52,664 nt of DNA from assembly GCA_016219005.1 (NCBI GenBank), contig JACRCN010000053.1:1-52664 (forward strand). The letters run 5' to 3'. The notes beneath the pieces are model-generated. The model was not told the origin of the DNA and did not search any database. It saw nothing but the letters and a program-made list of their open reading frames with translations. Source of the DNA: Deltaproteobacteria bacterium (GTDB lineage: Bacteria > Desulfobacterota > Desulfobacteria > Desulfobacterales > SpSt-501). The position numbers were made by a program, and so were the translations under genes. Shown here one piece after another: positions 6,647 to 16,968 of this stretch; position 1 is the first letter of the stretch; each line of letters starts with the position of its first letter.

Positions 6647-9091
6647 ATGAATCAACAACTGCCTTCCCATGCCCGCATCGTCATTATCGGCGGCGGCATC
6701 GTCGGCTGCAGCACCGCCTATCATTTGACCCAAATCGGCCACACCGATGTCGCACTCCTGGAACGCAAAGAACTCGGCAGCGGGACGACCTGGGCGGCCG
6801 CAGGCCTGGTGGCCCAACTGCGCCAAAATCGCGAGATGACCAACCTGGCGAAATACGCCACCCAGCTCTATCCCGCACTCGAGGCCGAGACCGGGGTCGC
6901 CACCGGCTATGTGACGACGGGCGCGTTGGGCGTCTGCCAGACCGAGGACCGGCGCCGCGAATGGCTGCGGGGCGCGGCCATGGCCGGCGCCTTCGGGATC
7001 GAGATGTACGAAATCAGCCTCAAGGAAGCCGAGGACATGGTCCCGGGCATGAGCACCAAAGGGCTGGTTTCTATTTTTTACCTGCCCAACGACGGGCAGA
7101 CCAATCCCCTGGAAACCACTCGCTCCTTAATAAAAGGCGCGCGCGCGCGGGGCGCCAAGGTCTTCGAAGATACCGCGGTGACCGGCATCAAAGTGAAAAA
7201 AGGGGCCGTCTGCGGGGTCGCCACCGAGCACGGCGACCTCACCTGCGAGATAGTGATCAACTGCGGGGGCATCTGGGGCCGGGATGTGGGCAGGATGGTC
7301 GATGTCAGCGTCCCGCTTTATGCGGCCGAGCACATGCACGCAGTCACCCTGCCGATCAAGGGGCTTAAAAGGATTTTCCCCTGCGTGCGCGATTTCGACG
7401 GTCGCACGTATTTCAAGGCCGAAAACGGTGCCATCCTCTTCGGTGGATTCGAGGCCGTGGCCAAACCCTGGGGAATGAAAGGCATACCCAAGGAATTTAA
7501 ATTCACGGAACTTTCCGAGGACTGGGAACAGTTCAGCCCCTTCATGGAGTGCGGCCTGCGGCGTTTCCCGGACCTGGAGACGGCCGAGATTCGGCACCTC
7601 TCCAATGTGCCCGAAAGTTTCACGCCTGACAATGCCTTCATGGTCGGCGAGGCACCGGGCATCAGAAATTTCTTCGTGGGCTGCGGCATGAACTCCGTCG
7701 GCATTGCCAGCGCTGCGGGCTGCGGCAGAGCCCTGGCCCAATGGGTGGACCAGGGATATCCCGAGGAACCGCTCTGGCCCGTCGACATCCGGCGCTATTT
7801 CCACTGGCAGATGAACACCCGCTATGTGCACGACCGCGTGAAGGAATCGGTCGGCATCCTGTATGAGCACCACTATCCCAACCGCCAGCGCACGACGGCG
7901 CGTCCCGTCATCTGCTCGCCGGTGCACGACCGCCTGGCGCGGCACGGGGCCTGCTTCAGCATGCTGGCCGGCTGGGAGCGCGCGGACTGGTTTGCGCCGC
8001 AAGGTGTGGAGCCGGTCCACCACTACAGCTGGGGTTGTGCCAACGGGTTCCCCTATCAAGGCAAGGAGCACATGGCCGTGCGGGACGCTGTGGGCATGTA
8101 CGACCTGACGTCGATGCACAAGTACCTCGTTCAGGGGCCGGACGCTGAGGCTGCCCTGCAGCGGATTTGCGCAAACGATGTGGCCGTACCGATGGAGACG
8201 GTGGTCTACACCCCGATCCTGAACGAGCGCGGCGGATTCGAATCCGATGTGACGGTAACGCGTTTTGCGGAGGATACCTTCTTTATCGTCACCGCCCTCG
8301 GCACCGGCGTGCGGGACTTCGATTACATCCAGCGCCGCATCCCCGAGGATGCCCGGGCCACCGTTACCGATGTCACCCACGGCTATGCCATGCTGGCGGT
8401 CATGGGCCCGCAATCTCGCCCGCTCCTGTCGAAATTGACCGATGCGGATCTGTCGAATGCAGCCTTCCCGTTCCGCACCGCCAGGCAGATCGACCTCGGG
8501 TATGCCCGGCCCTGGGCACTGCGGGTGACCTATGTCGGTGAACTCGGATGGGAGCTTTATATCCCCTCCGGCTTTGCGGTCCCCGTTTTCGACTCCATCA
8601 TGGAGGCCGGGAAGGAATTCGGGCTGCGCCTCGTCGGCATGCAGGCGGTCAACTCCCTGCGCATGGAAAGCGGCTACCGCCATTGGGAAACGGAGATCGG
8701 ACCGGGGGATACTCCTTACGAAGCCGGGCTCGCCTTTGGGGTCAGGTTGGACAAAGGGGATTTCATCGGCCGCGAGGCCCTGCTGCGACATAAGCAGAAG
8801 GGCATCTGCCGCAAGCTGGTCATTTTCACCCTCGACGACCCGCATCCGCTGCTCTTACGCAGCGAGCCGGTCTACCGCAACGGCCGGCATGTCTCCGAGA
8901 TCACCTCAGGCGCCTACGCGTTCAAACTGGGGTCCGCCATCGGGATGGGGTACCTGGGCCAGGCGGACGGCATCACGAACGACTGGATTCTCTCGGGCAG
9001 ATATGAAATCCTCGTGGAAGGCAAAAAATACCCGGCCCGGGTCCACCTGAAATCCCCGTACGACCCTAAAAACGAACGGCCGAAAATGTAA
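6647..9091 (+). CDS. Dimethylglycine/sarcosine dehydrogenase-like flavoprotein with GcvT-type folate domain
   Basis: 814 residues. An N-terminal FAD-binding DAO domain (about 1-375, dinucleotide motif VIIGGGIVGCSTAYHL) is followed by an FAO-type linker. A GcvT-like aminomethyltransferase module (about 430-700) contains ESGYRHWETEIGPGDTPYEA, and a GcvT C-terminal barrel completes it. The family oxidatively demethylates N-methyl amino acids, passes electrons to ETF and transfers the one-carbon unit to tetrahydrofolate. In classical dimethylglycine and sarcosine dehydrogenases the loop after the first strand reads STWHAAGL, where the His carries covalent FAD. Here it reads GTTWAAAGLVAQ, so covalent attachment at that site is not possible. 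AAGGAGG precedes the ATG. EtfBA follow directly, giving its likely electron acceptor. The substrate (dimethylglycine, sarcosine, N-methyltaurine or other) is unresolved. Confidence 0.88.
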   Translation: MNQQLPSHARIVIIGGGIVGCSTAYHLTQIGHTDVALLERKELGSGTTWAAAGLVAQLRQNREMTNLAKYATQLYPALEAETGVATGYVTTGALGVCQTEDRRREWLRGAAMAGAFGIEMYEISLKEAEDMVPGMSTKGLVSIFYLPNDGQTNPLETTRSLIKGARARGAKVFEDTAVTGIKVKKGAVCGVATEHGDLTCEIVINCGGIWGRDVGRMVDVSVPLYAAEHMHAVTLPIKGLKRIFPCVRDFDGRTYFKAENGAILFGGFEAVAKPWGMKGIPKEFKFTELSEDWEQFSPFMECGLRRFPDLETAEIRHLSNVPESFTPDNAFMVGEAPGIRNFFVGCGMNSVGIASAAGCGRALAQWVDQGYPEEPLWPVDIRRYFHWQMNTRYVHDRVKESVGILYEHHYPNRQRTTARPVICSPVHDRLARHGACFSMLAGWERADWFAPQGVEPVHHYSWGCANGFPYQGKEHMAVRDAVGMYDLTSMHKYLVQGPDAEAALQRICANDVAVPMETVVYTPILNERGGFESDVTVTRFAEDTFFIVTALGTGVRDFDYIQRRIPEDARATVTDVTHGYAMLAVMGPQSRPLLSKLTDADLSNAAFPFRTARQIDLGYARPWALRVTYVGELGWELYIPSGFAVPVFDSIMEAGKEFGLRLVGMQAVNSLRMESGYRHWETEIGPGDTPYEAGLAFGVRLDKGDFIGREALLRHKQKGICRKLVIFTLDDPHPLLLRSEPVYRNGRHVSEITSGAYAFKLGSAIGMGYLGQADGITNDWILSGRYEILVEGKKYPARVHLKSPYDPKNERPKM

Positions 9092-9127
9092 CTCGCTGCG
9101 GTCCTCCCCTGTGACAAGGAGAACATG

Positions 9128-9919
9128 ATGAACGTGGTGGTCCTGCTGAAACAGGTGCCGGACACGGAATCGTTGATCGAGATCAACGCCGCGGCCGACG
9201 GCATCAAGGCCGAAAACCTGAAATGGATCATGAACCCCTATGATGAACTGGCGGTCGAAGAGGCGATCCGGATCCGGGAGAAGCGGGCAAGCGGCAAGGT
9301 AACCGTCCTCAGCTTCGGCCCAGAGCGGGCGACAACGGCGATCCGAACGGCGCTGGCCATGGGCGCCGATGAAGGAGTTTTGATCAATGACCCGGCGCTG
9401 GGGAAAACCGACCCGATGCTCACGGCCAAAGTGCTGGCAGCCGCACTGAAAACCCTCCCCTTCGACCTGGTCGTCGCCGGCCAGCGCGCGGTGGATGACG
9501 ACAGCTATTCGGTCCCCTCCGCGGTTGCGGAATACCTGGGGATCCCCATGATCGGCATGGTCGTGCGCCAGGAGATCAACGCCGGTACAATTCGGTGCGA
9601 GCAGTCCCTGCAGGATGGCACCGCCGTTGTTGAGGCGGACCTGCCGGCCCTCTTGACCACCCAGCGCGGGCTGAACCAGCCGCGCTATGCCTCGCTGCCC
9701 AACATCATGAAGGCCAAGAAGAAGCCTCTTGAGACCAGGAACCTGGCTGCCATCGGGCTGGATGCGGCGCAGTTCGGGCCCGGTGCGTTGAAAACGAGAA
9801 TCCTGTCGCTGGCCTTTCCGCCTCAGCGCAAGGTCTGCAAAATGATCCCCGGGGAAACGGCCGAAGAAAAATCGGCGAGGCTGGTCCAAGCACTGCACGA
9901 AGAAGCCGGCGTCCTGTGA
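9128..9919 (+). CDS. etfB: Electron transfer flavoprotein, beta subunit
   Basis: 263 residues opening NVVVLLKQVPDT, with the NPYDELAVEEAIRI segment, the AMP-binding TTAIRTALAMGAD region, and the family signature near the C-terminus (LPALLTTQRGLNQPRYASLP followed by KAKKKP). Two adjacent ATGs occur at 9125 and 9128; the second has the better spacing (6 bases) from AAGGAG and matches the family N-terminus. With EtfA it forms a soluble FAD/AMP heterodimer accepting electrons from the upstream flavoprotein dehydrogenase and passing them to an ETF:quinone oxidoreductase or similar, which is not in this window. Confidence 0.95.
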   Translation: MNVVVLLKQVPDTESLIEINAAADGIKAENLKWIMNPYDELAVEEAIRIREKRASGKVTVLSFGPERATTAIRTALAMGADEGVLINDPALGKTDPMLTAKVLAAALKTLPFDLVVAGQRAVDDDSYSVPSAVAEYLGIPMIGMVVRQEINAGTIRCEQSLQDGTAVVEADLPALLTTQRGLNQPRYASLPNIMKAKKKPLETRNLAAIGLDAAQFGPGALKTRILSLAFPPQRKVCKMIPGETAEEKSARLVQALHEEAGVL

Positions 9920-9943
9920 CAGACGGGGGAAGGAGAGACGATC

Positions 9944-10915
9944 ATGCCAAATGGCATCCTGGTGGTAACCGAATACGCCGATGAAAGGTTTCGCAGGTCT
10001 GCCTATGAAGTGGTCAGCGAGGGCCGCCGACTGGCCAATCAGTTGAACACGCCGCTCTCCGCTGTTGTGCTGGGAAGCGATGTGCTGGCTGCTGCCGCCG
10101 AACTCAAGCATTATGGTGCAGATCGGGTGCTGGTATGCGACGCGCCCGAATTGAGGGATTTCGACTCGGATCGGTTCACCTCGATCCTGTTTGATATCGT
10201 CACCACTCGGCAACCAAGAATTGTTCTGTTCAGCGCCTCCATCCGGGACAAGCAACTGGCCACGCGCCTTGCGGCCAAGCTCGACGCCGGGCTGGCCATG
10301 GAGTGCACGGGACTGGCCCTGGAGGGGGAAAAACTCATCGCCACCCGATCCATGTACGGCAGTAAACTCATCGCCCGGGTCGCAATCGAGGGCTCGCCGC
10401 AGATTGCTGTGTTGCGGCCGAACGTGTTCCCGGCGGCAACGGTTGAGAGCGCCGGGGACGTCGAGCGTGTGGAGTTCAAACCCGCCGACGCTCGGGTGCG
10501 GCTGATCGAAAAGAAGCCAAGCGCCTCCAAGCTGGATCTGACGGAAGCCGACGTGGTGGTTTCCGGCGGCCGCGGGATGGGTGGGCCGGATTTCAGCGTG
10601 CTCGAACGGCTGGCCGGCCTGCTGGGCGGCGCCATCGGCGCCACCCGCAGCGCGGTGGATGAGGGCTGGCGGCCGCATGCCGACCAGGTGGGCCAGACCG
10701 GAAAGGTCGTGTCGCCCAAGCTGTACGTTGCCTGCGGGATCTCGGGCGCCGTTCAGCACATGGCCGGAATGGGCTTATCCGGTTGCATCGTGGCGATCAA
10801 CACGGACCCGGATGCGCCTATTTTCCGGTATGCCGACTACGGCATCATCGGCAGCCTGTTCGATCTGGTCCCCGCCATCACCCAGGAAATCGAGAGGCGC
10901 CGCGAGGTCAAATAG
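9944..10915 (+). CDS. etfA: Electron transfer flavoprotein, alpha subunit
   Basis: 323 residues. The C-terminal FAD domain shows SGGRGMGGPDFSVLERLA, GATRSAVDEGWRPHADQVGQ, GISGAVQHMAGM, and the closing NTDPDAPIFRYADYGIIG followed by DLVPAI. These are the complete EtfA signatures. There is no added ferredoxin domain, so this is the simple, probably non-bifurcating type (inference). It begins 24 bases after etfB with a GGAGAG site. A GC-rich hairpin (10923-10942) follows the stop. Confidence 0.95.
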   Translation: MPNGILVVTEYADERFRRSAYEVVSEGRRLANQLNTPLSAVVLGSDVLAAAAELKHYGADRVLVCDAPELRDFDSDRFTSILFDIVTTRQPRIVLFSASIRDKQLATRLAAKLDAGLAMECTGLALEGEKLIATRSMYGSKLIARVAIEGSPQIAVLRPNVFPAATVESAGDVERVEFKPADARVRLIEKKPSASKLDLTEADVVVSGGRGMGGPDFSVLERLAGLLGGAIGATRSAVDEGWRPHADQVGQTGKVVSPKLYVACGISGAVQHMAGMGLSGCIVAINTDPDAPIFRYADYGIIGSLFDLVPAITQEIERRREVK

Positions 10916-10922
10916 ACATTGA

Positions 10923-10942
10923 GCGGCGCCGGCGCGCGCCGC
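10923..10942 (+). terminator. Hairpin between etfA and the GntR gene
   Basis: GCGGCGC (10923-10929) pairs with GCGCCGC (10936-10942) across a 6-base loop, just after the etfA stop. It is probably a partial terminator or processing site that lowers expression of the downstream regulator. Confidence 0.4.
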
Positions 10943-11061
10943 AGCCGACGGATGCCGACACTGATCGTTCATCCATTTTCAAGTTCACCTTTCAGATTCA
11001 GAAACGTATGTCAGCGCATGCCGGAGAATTCGATCCTACAGGCAGCCGGAGACGTGAGCGT

Positions 11062-11736
11062 ATGATCAACTCCACTTCTCTGCGAGAGCAGATCTATTCG
11101 TATCTGCGCAACGAGATCAAGAAAGGGAGACTGGAACCCGGCTCATCCATCAATCTCGACCAGATGAGCCGGGAATTGGGCATCAGCAAGACGCCCCTGA
11201 AAGAGGCGCTCATCAAGCTCGAGTGCGAAGGGTTCGTGGGCGCCCTGCCGCGACGCGGATTTCAGGTCAAGCAACTCACCCAGCCGGAGTTGAAAGACTA
11301 CTACGAAATCATCGGCTACCTGGAATCGGGAGTGGTGATCTCTGTTTTTGATCGGTTGAAGGCGCCCGCATTGATTCAGAAGATGAAGCAGTCGAATACC
11401 GAGCAAAAGAAAGCCTTAAAAGCCGGAAACTTTGACCGGTATTATCTTCTCAACCTTGAATTCCACGACCTCTTTCTGAATCTCTCGGACAACACGACCT
11501 TGCGCGAGCTTGTCGTACCCATGAAGAAACGGCTCTACGACTTCCCACGGCAGAATTACTGGGAAGAGTGGGAATTGGTGAACCTGGATGAGCATCGGAA
11601 ATTCATCTCCGCCCTGGAAAAAGGGGACCGCTTGGGCTCGGCGGCAGTGATGCGCGACGAGCACTGGGGCTGGAAGAAGCATGAGCCGTATTTCGTCAAA
11701 TTCTACAAATTCAACTCGACCTCATCGAGGAAATAA
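11062..11736 (+). CDS. GntR family (FadR/FCD subclass) transcriptional regulator
   Basis: 224 residues. It has an N-terminal winged helix (SLREQIYSYLRNEIKKGRLE and then LDQMSRELGISKTPLKEALI) and an all-helical FCD effector domain. Three likely metal-ligand His lie in NLEFHDLF, NLDEHRKF and MRDEHWGW. The open frame runs upstream to 10783 but overlaps etfA; I chose the ATG at 11062, which fits the family length and has GGAG upstream with a rather long spacing. The gene ends the flavoprotein/ETF operon. It is the natural candidate to bind the two ATCTGATATATCAGAT-type palindromes at 6369 and 6587, probably as a repressor released by the pathway substrate (inference). Confidence 0.9.
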   Translation: MINSTSLREQIYSYLRNEIKKGRLEPGSSINLDQMSRELGISKTPLKEALIKLECEGFVGALPRRGFQVKQLTQPELKDYYEIIGYLESGVVISVFDRLKAPALIQKMKQSNTEQKKALKAGNFDRYYLLNLEFHDLFLNLSDNTTLRELVVPMKKRLYDFPRQNYWEEWELVNLDEHRKFISALEKGDRLGSAAVMRDEHWGWKKHEPYFVKFYKFNSTSSRK

Positions 11737-11827
11737 CGCTTGAGGTATTTTCCCTGAGCGTCTGCATTCCAGCTTCATCGCGTTGTTCAGGCTTTGCATT
11801 TGCATAATTCTGCCGTCGGAACGGCTC

Positions 11828-13375
11828 CTATCCAGCCGTGCAGCTACGCACCGCCTTCGGTTCGGCCGGGGATTTCGGTTTGGCGGGGCCTTCCTCTGCC
11901 ACGAACTGGCCGCTGGGCGGCGCAAACCGCAAGGTGGCAATCTTGTTTTGCGTGAAGAAGTCGATCCCGTCCTTGCCCTGAACCTTGGTCGTGCCTAAAT
12001 GCGAGCCCTTTATCCCGCCGAAGGGCAGATAGGGGTGGGGCGCCGGGACTCCGATGTTCACCCCGACCATCCCGACGTCGGCTTCTGCAATAAACCTCTC
12101 CGTGTAATAAAGGTTCTGGGTGAAAATGCAGGCGCCGTTGCCGAATTCCTGCTGCCGGATAAGCGATAGCGCATCCTCCATGTCCTTGATGCGGATCACC
12201 GACACGACCGGCCCGAAGATTTCTTCGCGGGCGATGGTCATACAGGGGGTGACCTCCGTGAAGATGGTGGGCGCCACGAAATAGCCGTTCTGGTTTTTTT
12301 CGGGTAAGATGGGGTTGCGCCCGTCCAAAACCAGCTTGGCTCCCTTTTGGATCCCGATTTCGATGTAACGGTGAATCTTGGCCTTGGCATCCGCGGAGAT
12401 CACGGGCCCCATATAAACACTGGGGTCGAGCGCATCCCCGTAAGTTATCTTTTTGGAAGCGGTGATCATGGCATCGACAACCTTGTCATAGACTTCCGGC
12501 ACAATGGCAACCACCGAACCCGCCAAACACCGCTGCCCGGCCGAGCCGTAGCATGAGCCCAGAAAGTTCTCGATGAAAATGTCCAGTTGAACGTCTTCCA
12601 TGACCACCAAGTAATTCTTGGCACCTCCCAGCAGCATCGACCGTTTCCCACCCCGGCCGGCCGCTTCGGCCATCTTTTTAGCCGTGGGCGTGGATCCGAC
12701 CAGACAGATCCCGGAGATGTTGGGATTGTTGTACCAACTATCCGGAATGCTGCGGTTGCCGTGAATGATATTCACGACCCCGGGAGGCAGACCGATGGCG
12801 TTGAAAATATCCCCCATTTTCTGCATGAAGAGGGGTGATTGGGTCGATGGCTTGAAAATGAACGTGTTTCCGACCCCAATCGCGAAGGGGATGAACCATC
12901 CGAACACCAGGGCCGGAAAATTGAACGGAGCCACGCCGGCAAATACTCCCAAGGGCTGTTTGACGACTCTGCCGACGATGTTTTCCCCGATGCTCTCCAG
13001 GGTTTCACCTTGTATCAGCGTCGGGATGGAGCAGGCCGTTTCGATGATCTGGATTACGCGTTGAACCTCGCCGCGTGCTTCACTGATATGTTTGGCCTGA
13101 TCGATCGCGATACCGACGGCCAAATCTTCCAGTCTCTCCTCCATCGCTTTGCGCATGTCAAAGAGGAACTTCATCCTGCGGCCCAATGGAAGCCTGCGCC
13201 ACCGATGATAGGCGGATGCCGCAGATTCGATCGCGGCTTCCGATGTTTTCGCCGAAGACAGCGGCACCTCGCCGATTTGCTCTCCGGTGGACGGGTTGAA
13301 AAGAGGCACATAGGATCCACCGGCCTCTTCGACCCACTGCCCATTGATGAAGTTTCTCACGCGCATCCGATCCAT
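11828..13375 (-). CDS. mmsA: CoA-acylating aldehyde dehydrogenase, methylmalonate-semialdehyde dehydrogenase family
   Basis: 515 residues of the aldehyde dehydrogenase superfamily. The active-site Cys283 lies in SAGQRCLAG, and the GGAKNYLVVMED segment lacks the general-base Glu of hydrolytic relatives, as is usual for the CoA-dependent MmsA/IolA group. APFNFPALV and KPSTQSPL mark the cofactor site. The ATG at 13375 is preceded by GGAGGAG. The enzyme would turn an aldehyde, NAD and CoA into acyl-CoA (methylmalonate semialdehyde to propionyl-CoA in characterised members). Beside a glycyl radical C-S lyase that may release an aldehyde, conversion of acetaldehyde or a related aldehyde to acyl-CoA is a reasonable role (inference). 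A -24/-12 promoter precedes it at 13434-13449. Confidence 0.88.
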   Translation of the reverse strand: MDRMRVRNFINGQWVEEAGGSYVPLFNPSTGEQIGEVPLSSAKTSEAAIESAASAYHRWRRLPLGRRMKFLFDMRKAMEERLEDLAVGIAIDQAKHISEARGEVQRVIQIIETACSIPTLIQGETLESIGENIVGRVVKQPLGVFAGVAPFNFPALVFGWFIPFAIGVGNTFIFKPSTQSPLFMQKMGDIFNAIGLPPGVVNIIHGNRSIPDSWYNNPNISGICLVGSTPTAKKMAEAAGRGGKRSMLLGGAKNYLVVMEDVQLDIFIENFLGSCYGSAGQRCLAGSVVAIVPEVYDKVVDAMITASKKITYGDALDPSVYMGPVISADAKAKIHRYIEIGIQKGAKLVLDGRNPILPEKNQNGYFVAPTIFTEVTPCMTIAREEIFGPVVSVIRIKDMEDALSLIRQQEFGNGACIFTQNLYYTERFIAEADVGMVGVNIGVPAPHPYLPFGGIKGSHLGTTKVQGKDGIDFFTQNKIATLRFAPPSGQFVAEEGPAKPKSPAEPKAVRSCTAG

Positions 13376-13433
13376 AGTTTCTCCTCCGACATCAGAATTT
13401 GATAGGGTTGCTTGAAAGTTGGGTTGGCTTAAT

Positions 13434-13449
13434 TGCAATTATAATGCCT
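13434..13449 (-). promoter_or_regulatory. Sigma-54 (-24/-12) promoter of the aldehyde dehydrogenase gene
   Basis: The minus strand reads AGGCATTATAATTGCA. GG and GC stand at the required spacing and TTGC is intact. It lies about 60 bases before the start codon and closely resembles the predicted promoter of the glycyl radical enzyme (18647-18662), suggesting co-regulation. Confidence 0.6.
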
Positions 13450-13484
13450 GATCGCACCGGGTCCGCGTGTTCCCGCGAGATCGT

Positions 13485-14873
13485 TCAGGCAGTTTCGTCT
13501 CTCTTGAGCTTGCGGAAGATGGTCGAGCGGTCGATTTTGAGAAGCTCTGCGACCTTGGCCATTGAACCGTGGATCTCGAGCGCACCGTTCAGGATCTCCC
13601 GCTCGATGTCCCGCACGATCTCCTTCAGGGACTTATCCCGAGTGTCCAAGGTCTCAAAGAGGTTGCGCTTGCGGTCATAACCTTCGGAGAGCATGCAGCT
13701 GCCCAGGTCGCCGGCCTCAACCACGGGCCGGTCGCAGGTAACCACCAGGCTTTCGATCAGGTTTTCCATTTCGCGGATGTTGCCGGGCCAGCGGTGACCG
13801 GTGAAGGTAGCTTCGATGTCGGGCCCGAAACGCCGTTCCTTGCGGTACTTGGCCGCGTATTTTGCAAGAAAGTAATGGGCCAGGGGCATGATGTCCTCCC
13901 GCCGCTCCCGGAGGGGCGGTATGCTCAGCACCGCCACCCGCAGCCGATAATACAGGTCGCTGCGGAATCGGCCCTGTTCGATTTCTTTTTCCAGGTCGCG
14001 GTTGGTGGCGGCGATGATGCGCACATCCACTTTTTTAATGCGGGTCGCGCCGACCGGCATGATCTCCTGGTCCTGCAGGAGCCGCAGGAGCTTGACCTGC
14101 ATGGCGATGGGCAGCTCGCCGATTTCGTCGAGGAAGAGGGTCCCCTGGTCGGCCATTTCGCACAACCCGGCTTTGCCCTTGAGGCTGGCCCCGGAAAATG
14201 CACCCGCGGCATAGCCGAACAGCTCGGACTCGATCAGGTTTTCGGGGATCGTGGTGCAATCCAGCTTGAAAAAAGTATTATCCCCCCGCGGGCTGGCGCG
14301 GTGGATGGATCGGGCGAAAAACTCCTTGCCCACGCCGGTTTCACCCAAAATCAGGACGGTCGCCTCCGTCGCGGCGATTTTTTCGATGAGCTTGTTGAGG
14401 TGAAGCATTTCCCGGCTCTTGAAGCCGTTCATTGGGAATTTCTGGATACTCTCCTCGTTGATGTACTGAACGTTGGTTCGCAGCTGCTCGAGCAGTTTTT
14501 TCTGGGAGACGATCTGCTCCCGGAGCTGGCTCATCACGGTCACGTCGCGCACAAACGTGACCACCAGGGTCACCTGGCCCGCCGCGTCGAAAATGGGGTG
14601 CCCGTTCAGGATCAGCTTCTGCCCCTTCTTGGTGGTCTGGACGGAGGTGGCCGGCTGGCCGGTTTTGACAATCTGGGGGTTTAGGACGACATCGAAGACG
14701 CCCTCCTTGACGAGATCCTGGACCCTGCGGCCGATCAGGTCTTCCCTCTTGAGCCCGATGAGCTTCTCGTACATCGTATTGACCTTGAGGGTGTTGCCCT
14801 CACGGTCCGAGATGTAGATGCCGTCGCTGAGGACATCCAGGACACTGTCTATGTGTTTTTCGATCTGCTCCAT
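13485..14873 (-). CDS. PAS-domain sigma-54-dependent enhancer-binding protein
   Basis: 462 residues. An N-terminal PAS sensor (about 1-112, DGIYISDREGNTLKVN) and a short coiled-coil linker lead into a AAA+ domain (about 148-380) with Walker A GETGVGKE (177-184) and Walker B GTLFLDEIGELP. The sigma-54 contact loop reads GAFSGA (224-229) rather than GAFTGA. A Fis-type helix-turn-helix closes the protein (MAKVAELLKIDRSTIFRKLK). It lies between the TRAP genes and the aldehyde dehydrogenase on the same strand. It is the likely activator of the three -24/-12 promoters of this island, sensing the substrate or a product through PAS (inference). There is no receiver domain. Confidence 0.93.
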   Translation of the reverse strand: MEQIEKHIDSVLDVLSDGIYISDREGNTLKVNTMYEKLIGLKREDLIGRRVQDLVKEGVFDVVLNPQIVKTGQPATSVQTTKKGQKLILNGHPIFDAAGQVTLVVTFVRDVTVMSQLREQIVSQKKLLEQLRTNVQYINEESIQKFPMNGFKSREMLHLNKLIEKIAATEATVLILGETGVGKEFFARSIHRASPRGDNTFFKLDCTTIPENLIESELFGYAAGAFSGASLKGKAGLCEMADQGTLFLDEIGELPIAMQVKLLRLLQDQEIMPVGATRIKKVDVRIIAATNRDLEKEIEQGRFRSDLYYRLRVAVLSIPPLRERREDIMPLAHYFLAKYAAKYRKERRFGPDIEATFTGHRWPGNIREMENLIESLVVTCDRPVVEAGDLGSCMLSEGYDRKRNLFETLDTRDKSLKEIVRDIEREILNGALEIHGSMAKVAELLKIDRSTIFRKLKRDETA

Positions 14874-14961
14874 TCCGCCGCTCGACGAATTTTATATGAG
14901 CATTGCCAGACGTCGCGCAACGCCGGATCAAGGCCTGAGAGGCTATTTTTCAACGCCCTGG

Positions 14962-16278
<1,317 letters not shown>

Positions 16279-16295
16279 TTGATTTTTCCTCCTCC

Positions 16296-16895
16296 CTATG
16301 TCTCGGACCCGGCTTGTTCTTCATGCAGGCTCACGCCCTTGGTTACCGCGAAAAGGCTTTTCAGGAGCTCGGACACGCCTTGGATCAGAAGCAGCAGGGT
16401 TGAAAAGGGGATGGCCAGCTTGAGCGGCCAGATAATCGGCATCCAGGGGCTGGTGACGATCCGTTCGTTAAACAGGATGGAACGGTAGGCGAACTCACTC
16501 CCGACCCACAGGAAAAACAACAGGGCCGGGAAATAAAGGCCGATGTAGCAGGCCGCATCCACCATTCCACGGGTTCGCAGCGACCATTTCCCGTAGAGAA
16601 AATCGGTACGGATGTGCTGCTGGCGCTGGAGGGCGTAGGCCGAGCCGAGCATGAAAAACATGCCATATAAGATCTGGCTGACGTCGGAGGCCCAGATAGT
16701 CGGGGCGTTGAACACGTAGCGGGCCACCACTTCGTAGACCAGGCTCAGAGACATGGGCAGGATCATCCATGCCACGATCTTGCCGGTGACGATACTGATG
16801 AGGTCGATGGTTTTCAGGAGTTTCGCCAACGACGGCGAGGCATTGTGCAAACCGCCGACCGCCTTTTTAAGGGGTTCTTCAGGACGAGATTCCAT
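16296..16895 (-). CDS. dctQ: TRAP transporter small permease, DctQ
   Basis: 199 residues with four membrane segments and the DctQ core (WMILPMSLSLVYEVVARYVF, APTIWASDVSQILYGMFFML, and LQRQQHIRTDFLYGKWS). It is the small membrane partner of DctM. The N-terminus is a roughly 35-residue polar extension. It lies between dctP (73-base gap) and dctM. Confidence 0.93.
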   Translation of the reverse strand: MESRPEEPLKKAVGGLHNASPSLAKLLKTIDLISIVTGKIVAWMILPMSLSLVYEVVARYVFNAPTIWASDVSQILYGMFFMLGSAYALQRQQHIRTDFLYGKWSLRTRGMVDAACYIGLYFPALLFFLWVGSEFAYRSILFNERIVTSPWMPIIWPLKLAIPFSTLLLLIQGVSELLKSLFAVTKGVSLHEEQAGSET

Positions 16896-16968
16896 TTTAG
16901 GTGATCGCCTCTCAAGTTAGCCGGCCGGGCGCCCTCGCAGTCCGCCAAGCACCCGGCCGGTGATGAAC

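Noticed and set aside
7127-8845. 572-residue minus-strand open frame opposite the flavoprotein dehydrogenase
   Set aside because: It is a GC-driven antisense shadow; the plus-strand frame has clear FAD and GcvT motifs and the minus translation has no recognisable domain.
8906-10759. 617-residue minus-strand open frame opposite etfBA
   Set aside because: Antisense of two clear ETF genes; low-complexity Arg/Gly/His-rich translation without motifs.
10783-11061. 93-residue N-terminal extension of the GntR regulator
   Set aside because: It overlaps the end of etfA in another frame and lacks a ribosome site; the family N-terminus begins at 11062.
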